From: Marinifilum fragile JCM 15579
Lineage (GTDB): Bacteria; Bacteroidota; Bacteroidia; Bacteroidales; Marinifilaceae
Assembly (NCBI RefSeq): GCF_001310955.1
Contig: NZ_BAZX01000010.1
Coordinates: 1-64,000, forward strand
Direction: 5' to 3'
DNA: 64,000 nt
Part shown: piece after piece, positions 49,944-58,509 of the stretch
Numbering within the stretch: position 1 is the first letter of the stretch
Layout: every line of letters begins with the position of its first letter
Translations under genes and position numbers: made by a program
Notes under the pieces: generated by a model
What the model was told of the DNA's origin: nothing
What the model saw: only the letters and a program-made list of their open reading frames with translations
Databases searched by the model: none

Positions 49944-50758
49944 AAATAGTTAAATCATTTGAAGAGATTATGTTGGGAATAAAATCTGTAAGAGATTTTA
50001 AAGAAAAGTATTATACAAATTTTTTTCCTAACAAAGATCAAATTGAATTGTGGATAGAAAAAGCAAGCTTATATAAAATTGATAAATTTAATGGAGTTGT
50101 TTTTTTTATTAGGAAGAACGAAAGCTTTAATTCACTCTATTTTGTAGCAAAATCAGAAGAATCTTTAAGTAATGGAATAAGCCTAGCAGCAAATTTTTTG
50201 GAAGAAACATGTACGGTTATTGATCTAATTGGTAAAGCGACAGAATTGAGTAGGCTAAATGATATTTTTAAAAATTATAAGTTTGTAGAATATACTTCAT
50301 TAACTCGGATGAGTCGAGTTATAAATGAGGATGAGGATTTTAAAAATGATATTTCTATAGATTTTGCCAACACAAATGATGTACAAGAAATAAAAATATT
50401 GCTTGATACATATTTTGATCCTTTATCAGAACAAATACCATTTAAGGAAGAAATATTAAATTGGATCAAGAAAAATCATATTGTTGTGAAAAGAGAAGAT
50501 GATCATATTGTTGGATTTGTAATTTTTGATTTGATAGGTATGACTTCTTATTTAAGATATTGGTTTGTTCATCCAGAGTATAGAGATAAGAAAATAGGAT
50601 CTGCTTTATTGAATAAATATTTTTTCTTGAGTAGTGGTTGTAAGAAACAAATGTTTTGGGTTATTAATGATAATGAAAATGCTATAAAAAGGTACAAACA
50701 CTACGGTTTCGAAATGGAAAGTTTAAATGATATAATTTTAAAAAAAGATCGTAATTAG
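49940..50758 (+). CDS. GNAT family acyltransferase, 272 aa
   Basis: The C-terminal half (about residues 135-270) is a GNAT domain: HIVGFVIFDLIG, YWFVHPEYRDKKIGSALLNKYF (acyl-CoA/pantetheine-binding loop RDKKIGSA) and WVINDNENAIKRYKHYGFEM. The N-terminal half is a second, degenerate GNAT-like or family-specific domain. The start at 49940 overlaps the stop of the adenylation gene. In this setting it may move the acyl chain from an ACP onto the amino sugar, or acetylate a carrier-bound intermediate; neither is proven. Confidence 0.78.
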   Translation: MKIVKSFEEIMLGIKSVRDFKEKYYTNFFPNKDQIELWIEKASLYKIDKFNGVVFFIRKNESFNSLYFVAKSEESLSNGISLAANFLEETCTVIDLIGKATELSRLNDIFKNYKFVEYTSLTRMSRVINEDEDFKNDISIDFANTNDVQEIKILLDTYFDPLSEQIPFKEEILNWIKKNHIVVKREDDHIVGFVIFDLIGMTSYLRYWFVHPEYRDKKIGSALLNKYFFLSSGCKKQMFWVINDNENAIKRYKHYGFEMESLNDIILKKDRN

Positions 50759-50796
50759 ATTTGAAGATATTTTTGTAAAAAAAAGATTATAAAGAA

Positions 50797-51021
50797 ATGG
50801 AAGATAGAGTAAAAAGTATTTTAAAAGAAATTCAGCCAGAATTTGATTTCGCAGTACATGTAAATTTTATTGAAGAAGGAATGTTAGATTCTTTTGATAT
50901 GATTAACCTTGTTACTTCACTTGATGAAGAATTTGAGATTTCTATTGATGGGATGGATATATTACCAGAAAATTTTTCATCTGTTGAAGCTATTGTTAAG
51001 CTCGTTCAAAAAACGAAATAA
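50797..51021 (+). CDS. Acyl carrier protein, 74 aa (first of two)
   Basis: Acidic four-helix carrier with the phosphopantetheine serine at residue 32 in MLDSFDMINL. Distinct from the housekeeping AcpP, whose motif is normally LGADSLDTVELV. Its stop codon abuts the ATG of the ketosynthase gene (TAA-ATG), implying coupled translation and a working pair. Confidence 0.87.
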   Translation: MEDRVKSILKEIQPEFDFAVHVNFIEEGMLDSFDMINLVTSLDEEFEISIDGMDILPENFSSVEAIVKLVQKTK

Positions 51022-52086
51022 ATGGACTTAAAATATAAAAACAAAAAAATATCAGGAATCTTAACAGTTTTGCCTTCTAAGGAAGTGTCATTTGAGGATG
51101 GTATTGAGAATTATAATTTTTCTCTAGCTAAATCGATGAAGTTAAAGTTGGCAATGGGATATAATAAAAGAAGGATTGTAGAAGATGGAGTTTGTTCATC
51201 AGATCTTGCAATCCATGGCTTAAAACATCTTATTGATAGTAAACATCTTGATAAGAATGATATTGATGCCTTATTATTTGTTTCTCAATCACCTGATCAT
51301 TTTATGCCTCCTACAAGTAATATAATTCAGGGTGAATTAGAATTAAAGCATGAAATGTTATGTTTGGATATCAATCAAGGATGTGCTGGATTTATAATTG
51401 GTCTTCAGCAAGCTTTTATGCTTTTAGATCAAGATGCTATAAAAAAGGTAGTTTTGATTAATGCTGATGTGTTAAGTCCAAAAGTTTCTATTAGAGATAG
51501 AAATAGCAATCCCTTAATCGGAGATGCTGCTTCAATAACTATTGTGGAAAAAACTCCTGAATCTAATGAAATTTACTCTTCTATATTGATGAATGGAAGT
51601 GAAGCTAAGGTTTTACAAATTCCTGCTGGTGGGTTTAGAATGCCCTCAACACAAGAAACATCTACAATGAAAGAAGATTCTAGTGGGAATTATAGGAGTC
51701 TTGATAATTTGGTTATGGAAGGGGATAAAGTATTTAACTTTGTGCAAGCAGAAGTGCCACCTATTATTGATAGGGTTCTGAATATAAGTGGAAAATCAAA
51801 GAAGGAAATTGATTATTATCTGTTTCATCAGCCGAATCGTTTTATGCTGCAAAAATTAGCTGATAAAATTGGAGTTGATAGGGATAAACTACCTTCGAAT
51901 ATAGTGGAGAATTTTGGGAATGCAAGTGGTGTTAGTATTCCAACAAATATTTGTTATAATCTAGGTGAAAGCTTAGTGTCAAATAAATATAATGTTTGTT
52001 TGTCAGGATTCGGTGTAGGCTTGACTTGGGGTGCAATGGTTATGGAATTAGGAAAATTGGATTTTAATATGATAATTGAATTTTAA
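51022..52086 (+). CDS. Beta-ketoacyl-ACP synthase III (FabH-like), 354 aa
   Basis: Condenses an acyl starter with malonyl-ACP. The catalytic triad is visible: Cys121 in LDINQGCAGFI, His269 in YYLFHQPNRFM and Asn300 in NFGNASGVSIPTN. Long for FabH (usually about 320 aa), closer to KASIII enzymes of specialised acyl pathways. It lies between two ACP genes inside a polysaccharide locus rather than near fab genes, so primary fatty-acid synthesis is unlikely. The start directly abuts the first ACP. Confidence 0.88.
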   Translation: MDLKYKNKKISGILTVLPSKEVSFEDGIENYNFSLAKSMKLKLAMGYNKRRIVEDGVCSSDLAIHGLKHLIDSKHLDKNDIDALLFVSQSPDHFMPPTSNIIQGELELKHEMLCLDINQGCAGFIIGLQQAFMLLDQDAIKKVVLINADVLSPKVSIRDRNSNPLIGDAASITIVEKTPESNEIYSSILMNGSEAKVLQIPAGGFRMPSTQETSTMKEDSSGNYRSLDNLVMEGDKVFNFVQAEVPPIIDRVLNISGKSKKEIDYYLFHQPNRFMLQKLADKIGVDRDKLPSNIVENFGNASGVSIPTNICYNLGESLVSNKYNVCLSGFGVGLTWGAMVMELGKLDFNMIIEF

Positions 52087-52098
52087 TATTATATACAC

Positions 52099-52314
52099 AT
52101 GGAAAATTTTATTGAAAATATAGCGGAACTTTTAGAAGAGGAAAATGTTAATCTAAATGATGAATTAACCTCTTTTGAAGCATGGGATTCATTAACAGTT
52201 TTGTCAATAATTGCATTTGCAGATGAAGAGTATAATGTAACTTTATTAGCGGATGAAATTAATTCTGCTAATACAATTGAAGGATTATTTAAACTAATTC
52301 AAACAAAAAATTAA
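52099..52314 (+). CDS. Acyl carrier protein, 71 aa (second of two)
   Basis: Another small acidic carrier; phosphopantetheine serine at residue 31 in EAWDSLTVLSII. Only distantly like the first ACP, so it is not a recent duplicate. Its stop is immediately followed by the ATG of the first SDR gene. One ACP may bring the starter loaded by the adenylation enzyme, the other the extender. Confidence 0.85.
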   Translation: MENFIENIAELLEEENVNLNDELTSFEAWDSLTVLSIIAFADEEYNVTLLADEINSANTIEGLFKLIQTKN

Positions 52315-53082
52315 ATGGAAGTTTTTAATCCTTTAGATCTTCGTGGCCGTAAATATCTCATAACAGGAGCTGCCTCCGGAATTGGACGTGCCACGTCGAT
52401 TTTATTATCCAAATTAGGAGCTAAATTAATTCTTGTAGATATTAATCTAGAAGGTTTAGAACAGACCAAAATAGAATGCGATGATAACGATCTGGTTGTT
52501 CAATTGGATTTGCTTAAACCTGAGAGGTTTAAAAAGATTATAGAAAGTGCTATTGCAGATTTCGGTAAGATTAATGGATTCATTCACTTGGCAGGGATCC
52601 CTTATCTTTCTCCGTTACGGACTATAAACGCTAGTAAAGCTTTGGATGTTTACAAAGTAAATTCATACGCAGGCATTGAGTTGGCACGTATTTTTGCTAG
52701 CAAAAAAGTATTTGCAAATGAATTTGGATCAATTGTTTTTATTTCGTCGGTATATGGTTCTGTAGGTTCTGCAGCCAATGTTGGATATGCTATGTCTAAA
52801 GGAGCTGTAGAAAGTGCAACAAAAGCATTAGCAATCGAGCTAGCTTCTAAAAATATTAGAGTTAACTGTGTTGCACCTAGTTTCGTTAAAACTGAGATGA
52901 TGGATGATGTTTCAACTTCATTCTCTTCGGATTCTTATATGAGTGATTTGGAGAAAATGCATCCATTGGGTTTAGGAGAAGCTATTGATGTAGCAAATAC
53001 TATTGCTTTTCTATTATCTGATATGGCAAAATGGATTACGGGCTCGATTCTTTGTGTTGATGGAGGGTTTACCGCTCAATAA
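52315..53082 (+). CDS. Short-chain dehydrogenase/reductase (FabG-like), 255 aa
   Basis: Classical SDR. TGAASGIGRATSIL binds NAD(P) (about residues 17-30); the catalytic Ser is in FISSVYGSVG and YAMSK supplies Tyr and Lys; the C-terminus WITGSILCVDGGFTAQ is typical of FabG-like enzymes. Likely reduces the 3-oxo group of the ACP-bound acyl chain produced by the KASIII. 9 nt before a second SDR. Confidence 0.87.
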   Translation: MEVFNPLDLRGRKYLITGAASGIGRATSILLSKLGAKLILVDINLEGLEQTKIECDDNDLVVQLDLLKPERFKKIIESAIADFGKINGFIHLAGIPYLSPLRTINASKALDVYKVNSYAGIELARIFASKKVFANEFGSIVFISSVYGSVGSAANVGYAMSKGAVESATKALAIELASKNIRVNCVAPSFVKTEMMDDVSTSFSSDSYMSDLEKMHPLGLGEAIDVANTIAFLLSDMAKWITGSILCVDGGFTAQ

Positions 53083-53090
53083 TTGTAGCT

Positions 53091-53837
53091 ATGAAAAAAG
53101 AATTTGTTTTAATTACTGGTGCTTCTTCAGGTATTGGAAAAGAGATTTCAATTCAGTTGTCATTGAACTTTAATGTAGTTCTGTGCGGTAGAAATTTGGA
53201 GAAGTTAAATGAAACAAAATTGCAATGTTCGTCAGAAAGTAAATCATTAATATTCCAGTTTGATTTATCTGATAGTTCGAACATTGATAATGCACTTTCG
53301 AATTTTATGAAAGATAACAATATTGTTATTTCTCATTTTGTTCATTGTGCAGGATATATGAAGATGCAACCTGTAAAATTGCTTTCACTTGAAAATTTAC
53401 AACTAACTTTTAGTACAAATGTCTTCTCAGCGGCTTTAATCTGCAAAGTATTAACTAAGAAAAAAATAAATTTTTCGTCCTTAAAAAGTGTTGTTTTAAT
53501 ATCAAGTAATATTAGTGATAGAGGGGCTAAAGCATTAACTGCCTATGGTTCTTCAAAGGGAGCTTTAGATTCTTTAATGAGATGTTTAGCAGTAGAGTTA
53601 GCCCCTGCTGTTAGAGTTAATTCAGTTCTGCCTGGTGCGGTAAGAACCGAAATGACTGAAAATATTTTTGATGATCAAGAGATTGCTTCTAGAATGGAGA
53701 AAACTTATCCTCTAGGATTTGGATATCCTTTAGATATTGCTAATGCAGTTGATTTCTTAATATCTGAGAAGGCTAGGTGGATTACAGGACAACAGTTAAC
53801 AGTTGATGGAGGAAGAACTGTTGATATATCAGGATAA
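53091..53837 (+). CDS. Short-chain dehydrogenase/reductase (FabG-like), 248 aa
   Basis: Second SDR of the pair: TGASSGIGKEISIQL at the N-terminus, catalytic LISSNISDRG and YGSSK, and C-terminal WITGQQLTVDGGRT. Clearly diverged from its neighbour, so the two probably reduce different positions or different intermediates. A chain with two hydroxyls would explain the need for two ketoreductases. 2 nt before the MBL-fold gene. Confidence 0.86.
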   Translation: MKKEFVLITGASSGIGKEISIQLSLNFNVVLCGRNLEKLNETKLQCSSESKSLIFQFDLSDSSNIDNALSNFMKDNNIVISHFVHCAGYMKMQPVKLLSLENLQLTFSTNVFSAALICKVLTKKKINFSSLKSVVLISSNISDRGAKALTAYGSSKGALDSLMRCLAVELAPAVRVNSVLPGAVRTEMTENIFDDQEIASRMEKTYPLGFGYPLDIANAVDFLISEKARWITGQQLTVDGGRTVDISG

Positions 53838-53839
53838 TT

Positions 53840-54473
53840 ATGGGGGTGATTATAAAACAAATTGTTAGTAATCCGATTGACTCAAATTGTTTTATTTTGC
53901 ATCAGCCAAATAATCAATCATGTATTATTATTGATCCTGGTGCAGAAAATACTACAGCTGTGTGCGAGTATATTCAAAACAATATGCTAGAACCTGAGGG
54001 TATATTGCTAACACATGAACACTTTGATCATATAATGAGTGTTGAATCATTACGAAAACAGTTCGATTGTAAATTATTTGCATCTAAAAAATGTTCAGAT
54101 AAGATTGTAGATTCTAAAAAAAACTTATCTCTTTTTTATAATAATATTGGATTTAAATGTAAATCCGCAGATGTTTTTTTTGTAGGAATTAGGGGGATTT
54201 ATTGATTTTTCATGGATTCAAATTGAGGTTATTTCCACGCCAGGTCATACAGAAGGAAGTGTATGTTTTTCAATAGAAGAGAATCTTTTCTCGGGTGATA
54301 CTATTTTAGAGAATATTAAAACTGTTGTGAAGTTACCGGGTGGTAATAAGTATGATTTAGTAAATAGTGTTAATGCTATTCTAAATAGGTTTGATTCAAA
54401 TGTTAATGTTTATCCTGGCCATGGCAAATCTTTTTTATTATCTGAGCTTGAAATTGAAAAAATAATTAATTAA
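53840..54473 (+). CDS. MBL-fold metallo-hydrolase (glyoxalase II-like), frameshifted
   Basis: Metallo-beta-lactamase fold hydrolase. HEHFDH in LLTHEHFDHIMSVE binds zinc; the remaining ligands STPGHTEGSV, SGDTIL and VYPGHG occur after the break in another frame. The frame stops at 54205; deleting one G from the five-G run at 54192-54196 gives VGIRGFIDFSWIQIEVISTPGH and a 210-aa protein, standard for this group. Expected to hydrolyse a thioester, perhaps as a proofreading or release enzyme for the ACP-bound chain. Its stop overlaps the start of the next gene (TAATG). Confidence 0.83.
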
Positions 54474-55126
54474 TGAAGAATGTTGTAATTATAGGAGCAG
54501 GAGCTCATTCTGCTGAAATTGCTGGTCTAATACATGATAATAATAAGTATATTAATAAGGAGTCTCAGTTGAAAATTAAGGGATATATTGATGATAATGA
54601 TGAAAATTACAGACGTTATAAATTTAACGAACCATTATTATCAAACCTATCTGATTATATTCCTGAAAAAGATGATTATTTTTTAATTGGAGTGTCCAAT
54701 ATTAAGGCAAGAAAAGCATGTTTGGAAAAACTGAGTAATAAGAATTTAAAGTTTACCAATTTTATTCATCACACTGCAATTGTATATGAAACTGCTCAAA
54801 TAGGTGAGGGTAATGTCATTTGTTGTTTTGCTAAGATAGGTCCAAATGCTATTATTGGTGACTTAAATTCAATAAATTCTAAGACAGAAATTGGTCATGA
54901 TTGTATTGTAGGGTCTAACAACGTATTTGCTGGTAATATAGGAATTGCTGGTTATTCTGTTGTGAAGAATGATAATTTTTTTGGTATGAACTCCGGTGTT
55001 ATACCTGATATTTCAATAGGTAGTGAAAATACAATACAAGCTGGAATGATTGTTGATAAAAATATTGGTGATCAGACTTATATTTTTCATCGATTCAAAG
55101 AGAAAGTTATTGCTATTCCTAAGTAG
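54473..55126 (+). CDS. PglD/NeuD-type sugar N-acyltransferase, 217 aa
   Basis: Trimeric left-handed beta-helix acyltransferase. The N-terminal Rossmann-like domain starts VVIIGAGAHSAEIAGLI (UDP-sugar binding), and the hexapeptide repeats (about residues 100-200) contain the catalytic His142 in KTEIGHDCIVGSNN. PglD acetylates the 4-amino group of UDP-4-amino-4,6-dideoxy-GlcNAc. Here the neighbouring acyl module suggests a bulkier acyl donor. Directly followed by its expected partner, a PglE-type aminotransferase. Confidence 0.88.
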   Translation: MKNVVIIGAGAHSAEIAGLIHDNNKYINKESQLKIKGYIDDNDENYRRYKFNEPLLSNLSDYIPEKDDYFLIGVSNIKARKACLEKLSNKNLKFTNFIHHTAIVYETAQIGEGNVICCFAKIGPNAIIGDLNSINSKTEIGHDCIVGSNNVFAGNIGIAGYSVVKNDNFFGMNSGVIPDISIGSENTIQAGMIVDKNIGDQTYIFHRFKEKVIAIPK

Positions 55127-55147
55127 TTTAGTTTAAATGTTGTTATT

Positions 55148-56287
55148 ATGAACCCAAAAATATGGCTATCCTCACCACATATGGGAGGAAACGAAATGAA
55201 ATACGTTCAGGAAGCGTATAATACCAATTGGGTAGCCCCACTTGGCCCTAATGTGAATGGTTTTGAAGAGGATATTCAAAATTATACAGGTACAAAGCAT
55301 GCTTCAGCATTAAGTGCAGGTACAGCAGCTATTCATTTGTCTCTAATTTTATTAGGGGTAAAAGCCGGAGATGAAGTGATTGCTTCTTCTTTTACTTTTT
55401 CGGCTACAGTGAATCCAATTACCTATTTAGGAGCAACACCAGTTTTGGTGGATTCTGAAAAGGATACCTGGAACATGTGTCCGATTCAATTGGAAAAAGC
55501 CATTCAAGATCGCATTGCCAAAGGAAAGAAACCAAAGGCAATTCTTTGTGTATATCTGTATGGAATGCCAGGTAAGATTGAAGAGTTATTGGCTGTTGCC
55601 AAGAAATATGAAATTCCATTGGTTGAAGATGCCGCTGAAGCTTTAGGTAGCAAATACAAGGGGCAGTCCATGGGAACCTTTGGTAAATTTGGTATTCTTT
55701 CTTTCAATGGTAATAAAATCATTACGACTTCAGGTGGTGGGGCCTTAATTTCGGATGATGAAGAACTAATTGCAAAGTCACGATTCCTAGCAACACAAGC
55801 CAGAGATAATGCGCCTCACTATCAACATTCACATATTGGTTATAACTATCGTATGAGTAACATTGTTGCAGGTATTGGACGTGGTCAAATGGAAGTCTTG
55901 GATGAGCGTGTTGCGCAACGTCGTGCAAATTTTGAATTCTACAAAGAGCTGTTTGCTGAAATTGAAGGTGTTACATTGTTAGAAGAACCAAATGAAGATT
56001 ATTTCTCAAACTATTGGTTGACTTCAATCTTGGTAGATCCTGCTCATGCAAATGGAATTACACGAGAAGACGTTCGTTTGGAACTGGAAAAAGAAAATAT
56101 TGAGTGTCGTCCACTTTGGAAACCAATGCACATGCAACCTGTTTTTGCGAATTGCCCATTCTATGGAGATGGTACTTCGGAAAAACTGTTTGAAGAAGGC
56201 TTGTGTCTTCCTTCTGGTTCTAATATGACAGATGAAGAGCGCGAGAGAATCAAAAATGCAATTCTTAATATTTTTAACAAGAAATAA
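55148..56287 (+). CDS. PglE-type UDP-4-keto-6-deoxy-GlcNAc aminotransferase (DegT/DnrJ/EryC1), 379 aa
   Basis: PLP-dependent sugar aminotransferase. PLP lysine K190 in SFNGNKIITTSGGGAL, a motif typical of PglE; ALSAGTAAIHLSLILLG (about residues 54-70) and VEDAAEALGSKYKG (about 159-172) complete the site. The substrate would be the product of the 4,6-dehydratase at the start of the locus. The N-terminus IWLSSPHMGGNEMKYVQEAYNTNWV is also family-typical. Last gene of the locus; a terminator follows. Confidence 0.9.
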   Translation: MNPKIWLSSPHMGGNEMKYVQEAYNTNWVAPLGPNVNGFEEDIQNYTGTKHASALSAGTAAIHLSLILLGVKAGDEVIASSFTFSATVNPITYLGATPVLVDSEKDTWNMCPIQLEKAIQDRIAKGKKPKAILCVYLYGMPGKIEELLAVAKKYEIPLVEDAAEALGSKYKGQSMGTFGKFGILSFNGNKIITTSGGGALISDDEELIAKSRFLATQARDNAPHYQHSHIGYNYRMSNIVAGIGRGQMEVLDERVAQRRANFEFYKELFAEIEGVTLLEEPNEDYFSNYWLTSILVDPAHANGITREDVRLELEKENIECRPLWKPMHMQPVFANCPFYGDGTSEKLFEEGLCLPSGSNMTDEERERIKNAILNIFNKK

Positions 56288-56343
56288 ACTATCGGCGTAC
56301 CAACCCAATAGAAGTTAGCACTTGTGGGGCCGAATGTAAAACA

Positions 56344-56380
56344 AAAGCTCGAAGAAAAAACTCTTCGGGCTTTGTTTTTT
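56344..56380 (+). terminator. Terminator at the end of the polysaccharide locus
   Basis: 11-bp stem AAAGCTCGAAG / CTTCGGGCTTT (one G-U pair) followed by GTTTTTT, 56 nt after the aminotransferase stop. Confidence 0.8.
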
Positions 56381-56383
56381 GAC

Positions 56384-56478
56384 AGAGATCCCTCTCCCGA
56401 CCATTCGGGATCGGTATGACAACTGGCTCGTAATGCCTAGAAAACCTTCTGGTCATCCTGAGCGCAGAGAAGGATCTG
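56384..56478. repeat. REPIN-like halves
   Basis: GAGATCCCTC...CGGTATGAC (56384-56420, with a CCCGACCATTCGGG hairpin) and GTCATCCTGAGC...AGGATCTG (56452-56478), in inverted orientation. Confidence 0.6.
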
Positions 56479-57011
56479 TCTTTTTTCCTTTATACTTTCT
56501 CCTTTCTCCTTTTGATTTTCTGACATTCTACTTTTCCAGACTCTTCAAGACTTTTCCAGACCATTCGACTTTTCTACTATTTTACTTTTCAACTGTTTGA
56601 CTGTAAATTCTAAAGAAAATAAGAACGCAGTACCAAACTCCCTCTTCTTGATGTAATGTCATTAAGTTAGCACATTTCGACCTACGCTAACCCTTTTATT
56701 ATTCCTTTTAGTCAAGAGACGCTTCGCTTTGTACCCTAAAGGGAACAGCGCACAGGAAAAGCCCCTTTAGGGGTTTGGGGTAATTTTGCCAATGTTTATC
56801 AAAAGGATTCACCCTTAACTTAATGATATTGCTCCTTGAGGAGAGGGTTGGGGTGAGGTAATTGCAAAAAATAAGAGGCACAAACCAATGCACCTCTTTT
56901 AATTACTCATTGTTCATTACCAATTGAGAATTTGCTCCTCCTTGTTCATTCTAATTTTAATGAAGGACAAATTCAATTACCTTTCGACTATTCGACTGTT
57001 CAACTATTGGA
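56479..57011. other. Intergenic filler
   Basis: No gene. Pyrimidine-rich CTTTCTCC / TTCCAGAC runs, a CCCCTTTAGGGG palindrome (56763-56774) and the recurring AAGAGGCAC...GTGCACCTCTT-like motif near 56870-56896. Confidence 0.45.
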
Positions 57012-57920
57012 TTATTCGACTGTCTCTAACTCAATCTCCAGCACATTGGTTTCTCCCAGTCGATGAATCAGGTCCAGGCTGATGCTTTTGTAGGTAACTG
57101 CTTCCACTTTTACGGTATAAGTACCAGGCTCCAGTTTTTTGATTCGAAAACCTCCCTTTTTCCCTTTCACCTCATGATCCAAATCGATGGATTCGATAAT
57201 CACGTGAGCTTGTGGTACCGGTAATTTGGTGCTTTTGTCCAGAATGGAACCTTTTACAGCCAGTGTACTGGAGTTGGGCTTCTCAATTTCCGAGGCTTCC
57301 ACATAGGTATGATAGAAATCGGGGTCAGCATCCTCAAACATCGATTCCATCACCTTGTCCAACCTTTCCTGAATGATGTGCAGACCATCTGTATGAGCAT
57401 CACTTAGGTCTTGTTGGGCAATTTTCTGTTTGCCAATCAAAACCTTTGGTCTTGGAGCCAAGGCTTCGTAGTTGGTAAACAGGGTTTTCAAATCATCCAA
57501 ATCCTGGGTCGCAAGGCCAGTTTCACCGATTGTTTCAGCCATTTTTTCCAGGTACTGAATGCTGTATTTACTACGGCTAATCAACTTCTCATCCGAAAGC
57601 CTATTCAAACTGCCTTCACTGCCTTTAAAATTTGGCAATTCTGCTGTGATCTCATTTTTGATACAATAGTTGTATATCAACATATTGCATTTGGAGAGAT
57701 GCTTGGCCAATTGACTTTTTACATTCCGTTTGCTAAGGGTAGAGCCCGAATAATCCTGAGTTAGGATTTCCCATGACAGTTCAAACTTGTTGAAGCTGGC
57801 AAAGAGGGCATCAAAAATTTCCTTCAGAACAGGAATGGCATCAATTTTTGCCTGGTTTGCGCTATAGAAGTCCTCAAGTCTTCTTTTCATTTCGCGGTAA
57901 GTAAAAAATACTCTTTTCAT
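57012..57920 (-). CDS. Carboxypeptidase-regulatory-like domain protein, 302 aa
   Basis: The first two-thirds are helical and unrecognised, with Leu/Lys/Glu-rich segments. The last 80 residues form a CarboxypepD_reg-like beta-sandwich: VKGSILDKSTKLPVPQAHVIIES, KGKKGGFRIKKLEPGTYTVKVE, closing with ETNVLEIELETVE. No signal peptide from the chosen ATG at 57920 (MKRVFFTYREMKRR); a longer start at 57947 is possible. Such domains usually mediate protein contacts on exported proteins, so a cytoplasmic-looking N-terminus is a little odd. The decayed heptad-repeat gene lies just upstream on the same strand. Confidence 0.75.
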   Translation of the reverse strand: MKRVFFTYREMKRRLEDFYSANQAKIDAIPVLKEIFDALFASFNKFELSWEILTQDYSGSTLSKRNVKSQLAKHLSKCNMLIYNYCIKNEITAELPNFKGSEGSLNRLSDEKLISRSKYSIQYLEKMAETIGETGLATQDLDDLKTLFTNYEALAPRPKVLIGKQKIAQQDLSDAHTDGLHIIQERLDKVMESMFEDADPDFYHTYVEASEIEKPNSSTLAVKGSILDKSTKLPVPQAHVIIESIDLDHEVKGKKGGFRIKKLEPGTYTVKVEAVTYKSISLDLIHRLGETNVLEIELETVE

Positions 57921-58001
57921 TGTATCAGTAGTTTTAATGACAAGCACTGCATGGGCAGGAACATGTCAGATGAAAAATAATTGGTATGTACAAGTGGTAT
58001 T

Positions 58002-58509
58002 TTAGACGATTACAAGTTCGTCAAGCAGGCTATCATTGGATAGTTGAGAGAGTTGGTGGTTTAAAGCAACAGTTATATAGGCTTCTGTGCTAATCCCACA
58101 ATTTTTTGTATCGCAAACAGGTTGCTCTGTATTCCAAACAGATGCTTTTATATCGTCACCGCACTTTTCTGTGTCATAAACAGGGTCAGCAGTGTAATCC
58201 CCAGAATTTTTTGTATCGCAAACGTCTTGCTCTGTATCATCAACAAACATTTTTGTGTCGTCCCTACACTTTTCTGTGTCATAAACAGATCATGCTGTGT
58301 CTCCCCGTAACTTTTTGTGTCGTAAACATCTTGCTCTGTATCGTCAACATACACTCTTTGTATCATCCCCACACTTTTCTGTCTCATAAACAAAGACTGC
58401 CGTATCATCCCTACAACTTTTTGTATCCTCAACGCATTGCTCTCTATCATTGTCCAATACGCTTTGTATCATTTCAGAATCTTTCTGTATTACAAACACA
58501 GGCTTTCAT
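58002..58509 (-). pseudogene. Decayed heptad-repeat gene (21-nt tandem repeat)
   Basis: On the minus strand the DNA is a 21-nt tandem repeat that encodes seven-residue units of the form (V/G)-(Y/C/D)-D-T-(E/K)-x-(C/S), for example VYDTEKC, GDDIKAS, VCDTKNC. About 20 units can be followed, but the frame shifts at several places (near 58370, 58310 and 58245) and TGA stops interrupt the 5' part. The last section is open (58002-58250) and ends SNDSLLDELVIV. It could be a worn-out repeat protein, a phase-variable one, or a real gene spoiled by indel errors. No homologue recognised. Confidence 0.5.

Noticed and set aside
51022..52086. Housekeeping fabH
   Set aside because: No other fab or pls genes nearby, length is greater than usual, and the gene is translationally locked to dedicated ACPs within the polysaccharide locus.
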